Counted from the first letter of the stretch, positions 8,905-17,518 are shown. The stretch: 64,000 bases of DNA from an uncultured Christensenella sp. (GCA_910577055.1 CAJTKX010000001.1:310001-374000), one strand, 5' to 3'. The notes: a model not told the origin generated them from the letters alone. Translations and numbers: made by a program.

Positions 8905-9152
8905 AATTTTAAAGGCTGCGACCAAGACAGACGCTTTGCAAAACCCTTTTCAGAGAGAGAAATTCGAAAACGGCTGAAAGATTTCTTATCGGGTTAAAGC
9001 GGTATTCACTTGCGAGCCGACGGGCGAAAAGTTTACTTAGTAGTCCGCTCCGTTTCTCCGCGTAAAGGGGTTAATTAAGGCGGCTTTCGCCGCGAAAATA
9101 GGTGGTACAGCGATAATTTCGCCCTATGCTTCGGCATAGGGCGTGTTTTTTT
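8905..9152 (+). promoter_or_regulatory. T-box leader (tRNA-Phe sensing) upstream of pheS
   Basis: This untranslated leader is about 250 nt long and ends in AGGTGGTACAGCG at 9100-9112, the T-box sequence that pairs with the uncharged tRNA acceptor end. It is followed by a terminator. By family rules, uncharged tRNA-Phe binding stabilises the antiterminator and turns on pheS-pheT. A UUC triplet at 9005-9007 is a possible specifier codon, but I could not fold stem I to prove it. Confidence 0.9.
9120..9152 (+). terminator. T-box regulated intrinsic terminator
   Basis: A 10-bp stem CGCCCTATGC/GCATAGGGCG with a TTCG tetraloop (9120-9143), followed by a T-run, just ahead of the pheS ribosome-binding site GGAGG. 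Confidence 0.9.
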
Positions 9153-9162
9153 CGGAGGCAAT

Positions 9163-10185
9163 ATGCAAGACAAGATAAACGAAATCGAAAAGAGTATTGA
9201 CGAAGCGGTTAAAGACGTTCAATCCTCAAAAACTTTACAAGAGATAAAAATGCGCTTTTTGGGCAAGACGGGCGAGATTTCCTCGCTTATGAAGAATATG
9301 CGCGAATTGCCGCCCGAGCAGCGCCCCTCTATGGGCAAGCTTTTAAACGCGCTGCGCGAATGGACGGAAGAAAGGTTTAACGCGATTGAAAAGCGTATTA
9401 AAGATTTTGAGCTGAAAAAGAGATATTCGGACGAGAAAATCGACGTGACGTTGCCCGCTAAGGTAACGCCCGACGGAGCGTATCACCCCAACACTTTAAT
9501 CAGGCGCGAGCTGATTTCCGTTTTCGCGGGTATGGGGTTCGAGGTGTTCGAGGGCCCCGAAATAGAGAACGATTATTACAACTTTACCGCCCTAAATACG
9601 CCCGCAGACCACCCCGCAAGGGATATGCAAGATACCTTCTACCTTTCTAACGATTTGCTGTTGAGAACGCAGACTTCGGCGGGGCAAATTCGCGTTATGG
9701 AAAACAAAAAGCCGCCCATTAAAATTCTTTCCCCCGGCAAGGTTTTCAGAAGCGACGACGACGCGACTCACTCGCCTATGTTTTCGCAAATGGAAGGGCT
9801 TGTTGTGGACAAGGGCATTACCCTTTGCGATTTAAAGGGTATGTTGGACGAGTTTGCGAAAAAGATTTTCGGCGATGGCGTAAAAACGAGGCTTCGCCCC
9901 TCCTACTTCCCCTTTACCGAGCCGTCGGTCGAAGTTGACGTAAGCTGCTTCGAGTGCGGCGGTTGCGGTTGCCGACTTTGCAAAGGCACGGGTTGGATAG
10001 AAGTTCTCGGCGCGGGTATGGTAAATAGGCACGTTTTAGAGGGTTGCGGCATAGACCCCGACAAATACACCGGCTTTGCGTTCGGTATGGGCATAGAGAG
10101 AATTGCTATGCTTAAATACGGCATTAACAATATGAAGCTCCTTTTCGAGGGCGATACGAGATTTTTGAAACAGTTCAAGGCGTGA
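9163..10185 (+). CDS. pheS: Phenylalanyl-tRNA synthetase alpha subunit
   Basis: The catalytic subunit that activates Phe and charges tRNA-Phe. The 340 residues show the N-terminal coiled-coil arm, motif 2 region DDDATHSPMFSQMEGLVVDK near residue 200 and motif 3 GFAFGMGIERIAMLKYG near residue 310. The T-box leader and pheT, 10 bp downstream, fix its identity. Confidence 0.98.
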   Translation: MQDKINEIEKSIDEAVKDVQSSKTLQEIKMRFLGKTGEISSLMKNMRELPPEQRPSMGKLLNALREWTEERFNAIEKRIKDFELKKRYSDEKIDVTLPAKVTPDGAYHPNTLIRRELISVFAGMGFEVFEGPEIENDYYNFTALNTPADHPARDMQDTFYLSNDLLLRTQTSAGQIRVMENKKPPIKILSPGKVFRSDDDATHSPMFSQMEGLVVDKGITLCDLKGMLDEFAKKIFGDGVKTRLRPSYFPFTEPSVEVDVSCFECGGCGCRLCKGTGWIEVLGAGMVNRHVLEGCGIDPDKYTGFAFGMGIERIAMLKYGINNMKLLFEGDTRFLKQFKA

Positions 10186-10195
10186 GGTATAGAGA

Positions 10196-12604
10196 ATGAA
10201 AGCACCTTTAAGTTGGCTTAAAGCCTACGTTGATATAGACGTTACCGCGGAAGAATTACAAGCAAAGCTTTTTTCTTGCGGGTTCGAAGTTGAAGAATTA
10301 ATAGAAGTCGGCAAAGACATTTCGGGCGTTGTTGTCGGAGAAGTTATCGAATGCGAGCCGGTGGAAGGCACTCACCTTTCCGTCTGCAAAGTGGATTGCG
10401 GCGATAATGGCGTATTCCAAATTTGTTGCGGAGCGGACAACGTTAAAAAAGGAATTAAAGCCCCGTGCGCCCTTGTAGGCGCGTCCGTTTACGCGACGGC
10501 GAAAGACCACGTCACGATTGAGGGCGTGATGAAAATAAAGAAAGGCAAACTGCGCGGCATCGAGTCCGACGGTATGCTTTGCTCGGGCGCGGAGCTTGGG
10601 TTGAACGACGACCTTTACAAGGGCGCGGGATACTGCGGTCTGCTGCTTTTACCGAAAAACAGTAAAAACGGCGCAGACGTTAAACCTTTGCTCGGTTTGG
10701 ACGATTTCATTTTCGATATAAGCGTTACCGCAAACCGTCCCGACTGCCAAAGCATTTACGGCATTGCGCGCGAAGTGGCGGCGGTTTTGAACAAAAAAAT
10801 CAAGGAACCGGACTACTCCTATACTTCCGTTAAAACGGATAAAAAAATAAAGATAACCGACCTTGCGCCGGAATTGTGCCCGCGCTATATCGGGCACTAT
10901 GTGCAAGGCGTAAAGTGCGCTGTCTCTCCTCTATGGCTTAGACAAAGGCTTGCAAAGTGCGGGTTGCGCCCGATAAGCAATATCGTGGATATTACAAACT
11001 ATATTCTTTTGGAGCTTGGACAGCCGATGCATGCGTTCGATTTGAGGACGCTTTCGGGACATGAAGTTAATATAAGGCGTGCGAACGAAGGTGAAAACAT
11101 TACAACTTTGGACGAGAACGAGTTCTCTCTTACGCGCGATAACCTTGTAATTTGCGATAAAGACAAGCCCGTTGCGATTGCGGGAGTTATGGGCGGGCTT
11201 AACAGCGAAATTAAGGACGATACGACCGAGGTCTTGTTCGAGGCGGCGAAATTCGCGCGCGACAGCGTTAGAAAGACGGCGCGCGCTTTGGGTCAACACA
11301 CGGACAGCTCGGCGCTATTCGAAAAGGGCGTGAACGAGTACACGACCGAACGCGCTATGGCAAGAGCGTTGCACTTAATAGAAGAATTAAAGTGCGGTAC
11401 GGTTACCGATTTGCATATTGACGTTAAAACAGAAAATTCACGCACAGCCGAAAAGAAAATGAAGGTCAGTGTGAAGAAAATAAACGCGCTTTTGGGCATA
11501 GATGTGCCCGCAACGCGAATGGCGGAAATTCTTGAAAATCTGAATTTTAAAGTTACCGTAAAGGGCGACGAAATGAACTTGACCGTACCCGGCTACCGCG
11601 AGGATATAGACGGCTACCCGGACATTGCCGAAGAGATTATACGCTTTTACGGCTACGACAATATAGAGGGAACTTTCCTCCCCTCCGCTTCCATTACGAA
11701 CGGCGGTTTCACCGAGGAGCAGAAAGCCGAAAACAGACTGAAAGACGGGCTTGTTTCAAAGGGCTTGTACGAGATTTCGACCTACTCTTTCTACTCGCAA
11801 AAAGATTTGGATATGCTGCACTTCGCGCCCGACGCGCACGAACGCAAGGCGATACGGATTTTAAACCCGATAAACGAAGATTTATCGATTATGCGGACTA
11901 CGCTTGCACCGTCTATGCTGAACGTAATAGTAAGGAATTTAAGGCGCGGAAATATGTTCGGCAAGCTGTTCGAGATAAGCAAAGTTTATATTGCGGACGA
12001 GTTGCCTATTAAAGACTTCCCTAAAGAGAAAGAAAGAATTTCAATCGGGGTTTGGGGCAAGTATAACTTCTTCGACGTCAAGGGAGTTACGGAAACCATT
12101 GCAAACATTCTGAACACCAAGTTCGAGTATCAGACGGCGGAAAAGCCCTTCCTACACCCCGGCATAACCGCAAAAATTACTTGCGACGGTGATGAAGTCG
12201 GGTATTTAGGTATGGTTTCGCCGCAAATTGCCGAAGAGCTTGCGCTTGAAAGAATGGTTTATATTGCCGAACTTGATTACGAAGAGTTGAAAAAGCACGC
12301 CAAACCTTTTAAATATGTACCCCTTTCAAAGTACCCCGAGGTTGTACGCGATTTGGCTTTGACTTGCGACAAGGAAGTGACTTGCGGCGAAATAAAGAAC
12401 GAAATTTATTCGGCTTGCAAGTATGTAACCGACGTGTATCTTTTCGACGTGTACGAAGGCGAGCAGATTGAAAATGGCAAAAAGTCAATGGCGTTCACAG
12501 TTACTTTCACGCCGAAGGACGAACCCATTGAAAACAAGATTGACGGCTTCGTAAAAAAGATACTCGCCAATCTGAAATTTAAACTTAATATTACGTTAAG
12601 ATAA
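10196..12604 (+). CDS. pheT: Phenylalanyl-tRNA synthetase beta subunit
   Basis: The 802-residue editing and tRNA-binding subunit. Visible domains in order are the EMAP-like tRNA-binding domain (VEGTHLSVCKVDCG near residue 60), B3/B4 editing domain (ANRPDCQSIYGIAREVAAVL), B5 domain (LNFKVTVKGDEMNLTVPGYREDI) and the C-terminal ferredoxin-like anticodon-binding domain (FKYVPLSKYPEVVRDLAL). It forms an alpha2beta2 enzyme with PheS and ends at a strong terminator. Confidence 0.98.
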   Translation: MKAPLSWLKAYVDIDVTAEELQAKLFSCGFEVEELIEVGKDISGVVVGEVIECEPVEGTHLSVCKVDCGDNGVFQICCGADNVKKGIKAPCALVGASVYATAKDHVTIEGVMKIKKGKLRGIESDGMLCSGAELGLNDDLYKGAGYCGLLLLPKNSKNGADVKPLLGLDDFIFDISVTANRPDCQSIYGIAREVAAVLNKKIKEPDYSYTSVKTDKKIKITDLAPELCPRYIGHYVQGVKCAVSPLWLRQRLAKCGLRPISNIVDITNYILLELGQPMHAFDLRTLSGHEVNIRRANEGENITTLDENEFSLTRDNLVICDKDKPVAIAGVMGGLNSEIKDDTTEVLFEAAKFARDSVRKTARALGQHTDSSALFEKGVNEYTTERAMARALHLIEELKCGTVTDLHIDVKTENSRTAEKKMKVSVKKINALLGIDVPATRMAEILENLNFKVTVKGDEMNLTVPGYREDIDGYPDIAEEIIRFYGYDNIEGTFLPSASITNGGFTEEQKAENRLKDGLVSKGLYEISTYSFYSQKDLDMLHFAPDAHERKAIRILNPINEDLSIMRTTLAPSMLNVIVRNLRRGNMFGKLFEISKVYIADELPIKDFPKEKERISIGVWGKYNFFDVKGVTETIANILNTKFEYQTAEKPFLHPGITAKITCDGDEVGYLGMVSPQIAEELALERMVYIAELDYEELKKHAKPFKYVPLSKYPEVVRDLALTCDKEVTCGEIKNEIYSACKYVTDVYLFDVYEGEQIENGKKSMAFTVTFTPKDEPIENKIDGFVKKILANLKFKLNITLR

Positions 12605-12606
12605 TA

Positions 12607-12640
12607 AATTCCCCGCGGCACCGCCGCGGGGAATTGTTTT
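12607..12640. terminator. Strong terminator after pheT, shared with the converging lipoprotein gene
   Basis: A 12-bp stem AATTCCCCGCGG/CCGCGGGGAATT with a 5-nt loop and a T-tail on the plus strand. The converging gene ends at 12639, so the hairpin can serve both directions. Confidence 0.85.
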
Positions 12641-13616
12641 AATCGTCTATACAAATTATCGTGTAGTTCATTTCATTGTCCCAACCGTCGGCTTTTTCAA
12701 TAGCTTCCCATTGAGCGCGCGTACCCAAGTAATTAATCGTACATACATTGGGGAAAGGGCGGTTTCCGATTTTGCTTATGCTTGTAGGCAAAACAACACT
12801 GTCAAAATTATAGAATTGGAAACTGCCGCATTTGTAATTTGCGAATGCCTCTTCTTCTATAACCATAATGGGCAGATTTTCATAGGTTGAGGAAATAACG
12901 ATAGTTGTAATTTGGTCACACGTATTTCCGCCACTCGCTATATAATGAGTTTTGTCTTCCGAAAGTATAAACGTCAAATATTGTGATTCTTGACCGCAAA
13001 TTTTACAAACTCCATCTTCGAATTCGTGTTTTGCTCTTATGACCGAATTGCATTCTTCACAAGTTAAACTATGATACTTGGCACTTGCAGACATTTCAAT
13101 TTTGTCGTTTTGTAAAAGCGTTGTATGCTTGTCTGGGATAAATTCATACTCAACGTCGCAACAAAGCTCGCAAGTACGGTAATTATACCCTATCGAGGTA
13201 CAAGTGGGCGCCATACCTATCGACCACTCCGAATATCTATGAGGACAATAATTGTAAATTACGTCTCCTTGTACGTTATTGACAATATCTCCGCTTATGC
13301 TAACTTGTCCGCAATTAACAGTTGATAAATCGGTGAGAGTAAGAATAAGATATCCCTCCGAATTTATTTCGGCTTTTAATATTCCCGTGCCGTCTTTGCC
13401 CGAAATGCTTTCTATAAATTCTTCCAAAGTACCCGTATAACCGAGAGAAACAGCTTTTGCATATGCCGCCGTAATGTTATAAACCTCTCCCCATTCTTGT
13501 TCGGTTTTACCGTCCGTTCCGTCGGAACTCGAATCATCGTTAGCGCAAGCGGTAAAACTGAAAGCGCAAGTCATAGTTGCGACGGCAAGTGCCAATGCCA
13601 AAAATTTTTTCTTTAT
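12639..13616 (-). CDS. BspA-like lipoprotein, cell-surface, function unknown
   Basis: About 325 residues. A KKKF n-region, a hydrophobic core and the lipobox FTAC predict a lipoprotein; the mature part starts with an acidic/Ser linker. A region with paired cysteines (CPHRYSEW, CELC, CEEC, CKICGQ) may form small zinc-ribbon-like repeats. The C-terminus (VVLPTSISKIGNRPF, NYLGTRAQWEAI) resembles leucine-rich repeats of BspA surface proteins. The start is odd: AAGGAG is followed 6 nt later by ATA (13616), which would begin an ideal signal peptide. The only upstream in-frame start, TTG at 13652, lies inside a terminator hairpin. Non-canonical initiation is an inference. Confidence 0.7.
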   Translation of the reverse strand: MKKKFLALALAVATMTCAFSFTACANDDSSSDGTDGKTEQEWGEVYNITAAYAKAVSLGYTGTLEEFIESISGKDGTGILKAEINSEGYLILTLTDLSTVNCGQVSISGDIVNNVQGDVIYNYCPHRYSEWSIGMAPTCTSIGYNYRTCELCCDVEYEFIPDKHTTLLQNDKIEMSASAKYHSLTCEECNSVIRAKHEFEDGVCKICGQESQYLTFILSEDKTHYIASGGNTCDQITTIVISSTYENLPIMVIEEEAFANYKCGSFQFYNFDSVVLPTSISKIGNRPFPNVCTINYLGTRAQWEAIEKADGWDNEMNYTIICIDD

Positions 13617-13631
13617 AAGTTGCTCCTTTTT

Positions 13632-13802
13632 GCGGGCAAAAAATAAGGGCAACCGTTAAAGGTTGCCCGCAATAAGTACCCTTAACAGTTGCTACACTAT
13701 CTTATGAATATTTATTGACACACATAAGGTTAAAAGGATACAACATTGCCGTTGTAACCCGTAGTATGCCAATTTGCATAAAAAATATTCAGATAATGTA
13801 GC
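13632..13802 (-). promoter_or_regulatory. Structured 5' leader with terminator/antiterminator, candidate riboswitch or attenuator
   Basis: The predicted transcript start (about 13802) is the first base of a long closing stem: GCTACATTATCTGAATATT pairs with the segment at 13691-13712, with a 3-nt bulge. Inside are two hairpins (TACAAC/GTTGTA near 13740-13755 and TATGC/GCATA near 13765-13780), giving a three-way junction. Downstream GGGCAACC/GGTTGCCC (13668-13647) plus a U-run is an intrinsic terminator. GCGGGCAA can alternatively pair with TTGCCCGC (13639-13632), which excludes the terminator. The ribosome-binding site follows at once. No known class is recognised. Confidence 0.65.
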
Positions 13803-13808
13803 ACTGTC

Positions 13809-13837
13809 ATTATAACATTGAATTATCTTCTTTGCAA
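13809..13837 (-). promoter_or_regulatory. Promoter of the lipoprotein leader
   Basis: TTGCAA (13837-13832), 17 nt, TATAAT (13814-13809) on the minus strand, placing transcription start at about 13802. Confidence 0.7.
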
Positions 13838-13847
13838 GTATTTTATT

Positions 13848-14519
13848 TCAATTTTTAGGAACTAACAGACCGTCCGAGCCGATTAATGAGGCTTGCAGGT
13901 AGGTATCGGGGATTTTGCCGGCAATTACGCTTTCGCATATGAGCACTTCTATCGTCGAGGCGAGATTGGTTGATTTCGATGGCAGAATGATTGAAATATC
14001 CGAAACGATTTCAAGATACAGCGAGTGCTTGGTTTGGTTTATGCCCGCGTCCGTAAACTTCGAAACGAAGCGGCACTCAACGTTGGATATGGGAATAATT
14101 TTTATATTAATTTTGGTACCGAAACCGGCTAACGCCTCTATACCCGTAAGCGCGCCCACCGGAACTTGAATGCCCTCCGCGCTCATCTTTGTTAAATTTT
14201 CTTGCGAGAGATATGCCGTATCCCTTGCTATTCGGTTAATTTTAAGGCTGTCGGTCGTAATAGAAGTTACGTTGCCTACGTCGTCGCGCTCTATTGCAAT
14301 GAGGTCTTCATAGCGCATAGTGTCGTTTAAGGTGTAATAAATTGCGTCGTTTACGGCAACGGTGGTTATCGAACGGATAGTTGCCTCGCTTATAGATATA
14401 AGAACGCGCGTGACGTTGCGTTGGAAGTATAAAAGCACCCCCACCACCAAAAGGCACAAAATTAATATCAGCACCTTAAAACGCTTGAATTTTCGGTTTG
14501 TACGGAATTTGCGCGCCAT
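13848..14519 (-). CDS. yunB: Sporulation protein YunB
   Basis: A 223-residue protein with one N-terminal membrane segment (residues 15-30) and an extracytoplasmic domain. The family signatures are IPVGALTGIEALAGFG, then VECRFVSKFTDAGINQTKHSLYLEI, then a C-terminal ESVIAGKIPDTYLQ. In Bacillus yunB is expressed in the mother cell and needed for efficient sporulation, but its biochemical role is unknown. It follows spoVAE by 31 bp. A perfect 11-bp inverted repeat covers its start codon. Confidence 0.88.
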   Translation of the reverse strand: MARKFRTNRKFKRFKVLILILCLLVVGVLLYFQRNVTRVLISISEATIRSITTVAVNDAIYYTLNDTMRYEDLIAIERDDVGNVTSITTDSLKINRIARDTAYLSQENLTKMSAEGIQVPVGALTGIEALAGFGTKINIKIIPISNVECRFVSKFTDAGINQTKHSLYLEIVSDISIILPSKSTNLASTIEVLICESVIAGKIPDTYLQASLIGSDGLLVPKN

Positions 14520-14538
14520 ACTTTATTGTATGGCGCGC
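14511..14538 (-). promoter_or_regulatory. Hairpin sequestering the yunB start codon
   Basis: GCGCGCCATAC and GTATGGCGCGC form an 11-bp stem with a 6-nt loop between spoVAE and yunB. The ATG of yunB lies in the 3' arm, so the structure could block initiation or act as a processing or weak termination site. No U-tract follows. Confidence 0.6.
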
Positions 14539-14550
14539 CTTGTCCTTTTA

Positions 14551-14940
14551 TTAATTCGGTTTTGTACGCGATTTAAATATAATCGCCATAATGAAGGCAA
14601 AAACCACCGCGGCGGTTACGCCCGCGCTGGCTGCGGCAAGCGAACCGGTGATTGCGCCGAAGAAACCTTTTTCCGCTCCTTTTATTGCGCCGCTTGCAAG
14701 AAGATACCCAAAGCCCGAAATGGGTACGGTCGCGCCCGCGCCCGCAAACTCGACAAGGGGTTGATACACGCCGACGGCAGTTAACACTACGCCCGCAAGC
14801 ATAAAGTAAACGAGAATTTTACCCGCGGTGAGGTCGGTGAAGTTTATGATTATCTGCGCAATTACGCATATGCCCCCGCCCACGGCAAAAGCTTTTAAAA
14901 ACTGTAAAAATATTGTAAGCATTTCGTTTCCGATATCCAT
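14551..14940 (-). CDS. spoVAE: Stage V sporulation protein AE (SpoVAEb type)
   Basis: A 129-residue membrane protein with four hydrophobic segments and the family stretches GGGICVIAQIIINFTDLTAGKI and AGATVPISGFGYLLASGAI. With SpoVAC and SpoVAD it belongs to the inner-membrane complex that moves calcium-dipicolinate into the forespore and releases it at germination. It starts at 14940 with GAGGTG upstream, directly after the C-terminal half of spoVAD, so the original order was spoVAC-spoVAD-spoVAE-yunB. Confidence 0.93.
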   Translation of the reverse strand: MDIGNEMLTIFLQFLKAFAVGGGICVIAQIIINFTDLTAGKILVYFMLAGVVLTAVGVYQPLVEFAGAGATVPISGFGYLLASGAIKGAEKGFFGAITGSLAAASAGVTAAVVFAFIMAIIFKSRTKPN

Positions 14941-14941
14941 T

Positions 14942-15325
14942 TTACACCTCTAACTGCACGGCGTGACTTATGCACGGTATGCTTTCCCCTTGCCCCGACG
15001 ATACTGTTGAAAGCAGCGCGCCCGTTGCCGCGAAAAGCACGCGTTTGTAAAGCCCCGCCTTCATTTTGGTGAGAATATAGGAATTGAGAACGCTTGCCGA
15101 ACACCCGGCGCCGCTGCCGCCTTGAAACTCTTTTTCTATTACTTTATAGACGATTTCGCCGCAGTCGACATGGTTTGCGGAAATGTTATAGCCCTTTTCC
15201 CAACACAAGTCCTTGACGATACGACTGCCAAGCGCGCCCAAGTCGCCCGTTAAAATCATATCGTAGTCGGTCGGGTCGGTGCCGGTATCCTTTAAGTGCT
15301 GCATTATGGTGTCTGCCGCGGCGGG
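14942..15325 (-). CDS. spoVAD: SpoVAD, C-terminal part, separated from its N-terminal part by an intervening element
   Basis: About 125 residues beginning AADTIMQHLKDTG correspond to the C-terminal third of SpoVAD, the thiolase-fold dipicolinate-binding subunit, with the family stretches TGDLGALGSRIV and GGSGAGCSASVLNSYIL. An in-frame TTG at 15334 lies in element DNA and has no ribosome-binding site, so this piece is probably silent until the element is removed. Joining at the 7-bp repeat to the part at 25083-25701 gives ...MAPA|AADT..., a 331-residue SpoVAD, close to the 338 residues in B. subtilis. Confidence 0.93.
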   Translation of the reverse strand, partial: PAAADTIMQHLKDTGTDPTDYDMILTGDLGALGSRIVKDLCWEKGYNISANHVDCGEIVYKVIEKEFQGGSGAGCSASVLNSYILTKMKAGLYKRVLFAATGALLSTVSSGQGESIPCISHAVQLEV

Positions 15326-15350
15326 GGCGGTTGTCAATAAAACACCATAG
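15319..15350. other. Left attachment site of element 1
   Basis: The core repeat CGGCGGG at 15319-15325 ends the spoVAD C-terminal part. The inner arm at 15331-15350 ends in ACCATAG. With the arm at 25063-25082 it matches at 14 of 20 positions in inverted orientation, as expected for the two half-sites of a serine-integrase attP. Confidence 0.8.
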
Positions 15351-15355
15351 TTTTT

Positions 15356-17050
15356 TTAAGCTATATCCGTTGAATGTGCGGCGGAAACGGGCTTATGCTG
15401 TTCGATATATTCCGAGGCGGCAAGGAAAGCGTCCTTACACTTCAAATGAATTTCAACCGCGCCGCCTTCATGCACGAATATGTTTTCAACCAACTCTATC
15501 ATAATATCTCGGTTAAGAGCTGTCAGCCCGCCGTACTTTTTAAACTTCGCAACGAAATCGTTGCTGCCGTCTACTCCGTTTGCAAAATTGCGCATCTCTT
15601 CCTTCAAGCGCGAAATTTCCCGCTCGGCACGCTTTACTGAATTTTCATACCGCTCCTTTAAGGCGAAGTATTGTTCGCGGCTGATTATGCCGCTTTTGTA
15701 GTCGGGGTATAAATCAAGCAAAATTTTTTGCGCCTTTTCAAGCTCCTTTTGATTGGCGACAAGCTCGGCAGTAAGCCGCTTGGAACGCGCCCCGCCTTTA
15801 TTCGCTCTGTTGATTTTTTCAAGCAGTCTGTCGAAGTCAACGGCAAGACTAATATATTTGTTAAGAGTGGTTAAAACCGCCTCTTCGAGGATTTCGGCGC
15901 GAATTGCGTGCTTTGTACAAAGCGTGCTGTGCATTTTGCGATAGGTTGAACAGACATAATACTCGTATGTTTTGTTCGGTTGCTTTACCGTGCGTTTTTG
16001 CATTGCCCGACCGCAGTCGGCACACTTTATAAAGCCGGCGAATACCGACAGCTTGCCCTCTTTTTCGGCGGGCGACGTGCGGGTATCACGACTAAGCAGA
16101 GATTGCACTTTGTTAAAATCTTGCTCGGAAATTATGGGCTTGTGAGTTCCCTTGACTATTATGCGGTTTTGCTTATCAACTTGCTTTGCTGTGTGAATTT
16201 TGTAGCTTATAACTTCGTTTTTCTTCTGTACGAGGTTACCTATATACACCTCGCTTGTGAGTATTCTTCTCACGGTTGCGTCCGACCAAGCGCCGCCGTT
16301 TTTGCAAGTAGATGCGCGGCGGCAGTTAAGTCCTTTTGCCGATTTATACGCGGACGGATTCGGTACGCCGCGAGAGTTTAACAAACGCGCAACGCCAATA
16401 ATGCTGTAACCCGATAAAAATTTTTCGTAAATAAAGCGCACGGTGGCAGCCGCCTCATCGTCTATAATCAGTTTGTTGTGGTCTGCCTCGTCCTTTTTGT
16501 AGCCGTAGGCGGCGAATGAGCCGATGAACTTACCTTGGCGCCGACGGATATCGAGGGCGCTGCGCACCTTGACGGAAATGTCGCGGCAGTACTCATCGTT
16601 TATGATATTTTTAAAAGGCACTATTACGTTGTTCATCGTGGACGGCTGAGCAAAGCTGTCTATGCCGTCGTTGACCGCGATAAAACGCAATTTGAAGGTT
16701 GGGAAAACCAGCTCTAAATACTTACCCGCCTCCACATAGTTTCTGCCGAAACGCGACAAGTCCTTGACGATTACGCAATTTATCTTTTTGCTTGCCGCGT
16801 CCGTCATCATACGCTGAAAAGCGGGACGGTCGAAGTCCGTTCCGCTGAATCCGTCGTCGATATAAAACTCGGTCGGCTCGATTTCGGCATTTTCCGAAAC
16901 AAAGCGTTCCAAAATGGCTTTCTGCGAGGAAACGCTTTCGCTTTCGAGCTTGTCGCCGTCTTCCCTTGAAAGCCTAATATAAAGCCCCGCTTTCCAAACC
17001 GTTGTAGGGGAATCTGCCGCGACGCGGCAATATTTGCTTATTCTTGACAT
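15356..17050 (-). CDS. Large serine recombinase of element 1
   Basis: A 564-residue site-specific recombinase. The resolvase domain holds the catalytic Ser28 (GLYIRLSRED) and the DLSRFGRNYVEAG helix near residue 98; a recombinase domain follows (YGYKKDEADHNKLIIDDEAA). A zinc ribbon (CADCGRAM ... CSTYRKMHSTLC) is near residues 330-365, and a C-terminal coiled coil (residues about 400-480) probably controls direction. It lies 6 bp inside the element end, in the same direction as spoVAD. A perfect 7-bp hairpin (GGCAAAC/GTTTGCC) sits directly upstream of its AAGGTG ribosome-binding site. It resembles the TndX/SpoIVCA group. Confidence 0.95.
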   Translation of the reverse strand: MSRISKYCRVAADSPTTVWKAGLYIRLSREDGDKLESESVSSQKAILERFVSENAEIEPTEFYIDDGFSGTDFDRPAFQRMMTDAASKKINCVIVKDLSRFGRNYVEAGKYLELVFPTFKLRFIAVNDGIDSFAQPSTMNNVIVPFKNIINDEYCRDISVKVRSALDIRRRQGKFIGSFAAYGYKKDEADHNKLIIDDEAAATVRFIYEKFLSGYSIIGVARLLNSRGVPNPSAYKSAKGLNCRRASTCKNGGAWSDATVRRILTSEVYIGNLVQKKNEVISYKIHTAKQVDKQNRIIVKGTHKPIISEQDFNKVQSLLSRDTRTSPAEKEGKLSVFAGFIKCADCGRAMQKRTVKQPNKTYEYYVCSTYRKMHSTLCTKHAIRAEILEEAVLTTLNKYISLAVDFDRLLEKINRANKGGARSKRLTAELVANQKELEKAQKILLDLYPDYKSGIISREQYFALKERYENSVKRAEREISRLKEEMRNFANGVDGSNDFVAKFKKYGGLTALNRDIMIELVENIFVHEGGAVEIHLKCKDAFLAASEYIEQHKPVSAAHSTDIA

Positions 17051-17138
17051 ATGTACACCTTGGCAAACCGCAGTTTGCCGACGATGACACTTTAACGCAA
17101 CTATATTTTATAAAATTTTTAAACGAATTGCAATAAGC

Positions 17139-17348
17139 TCAGTTAAATCTGCGGGCGGCAATATTTACCAAAAGATTTTCTACGGAGGGCGCGTTTGCCT
17201 TGTCCGAGAACACAATTTTTACGTGAGTTGCCTTTACGCGGAAGCAATACGGGTTTTTTACCGCTTTGACAAAGCTTGCAAGCCGCTCCGAAACGGCGTC
17301 GCCGGTTATTTCGACAGTGGATATATCTATAAGCTGTTTATTATTCAT
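17139..17348 (-). CDS. Small conserved recombinase-associated protein, candidate directionality factor
   Basis: A 69-residue protein, MNNKQLIDISTVEI... with the segment VKNPYCFRVKATHVKIVFSD. From memory, similar short proteins with 'NPY' and 'V-KV-F' patterns lie beside recombinases in clostridial mobile elements; their role is unassigned. It sits 88 bp upstream of the recombinase, same strand, with a possible promoter (CTGACA, 18 nt, TATAAA near 17385-17410). The position suggests a recombination directionality factor or regulator, but this is inference. Confidence 0.6.
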   Translation of the reverse strand: MNNKQLIDISTVEITGDAVSERLASFVKAVKNPYCFRVKATHVKIVFSDKANAPSVENLLVNIAARRFN

Positions 17349-17518
17349 AGTTGGGTTTTTCCCTCTACGGGCGGTTTTTATACTATGTTTGCAACGGTTT
17401 TGTCAGTATCTTTTCATCTTTTTGTGATAAAATTATAAAAACCGTAAATTCTTGCGTAGTATAATCATAACTTTCATTTTTAATTTCAATATACATTGAA
17501 TCAATTATTTATTTCACC

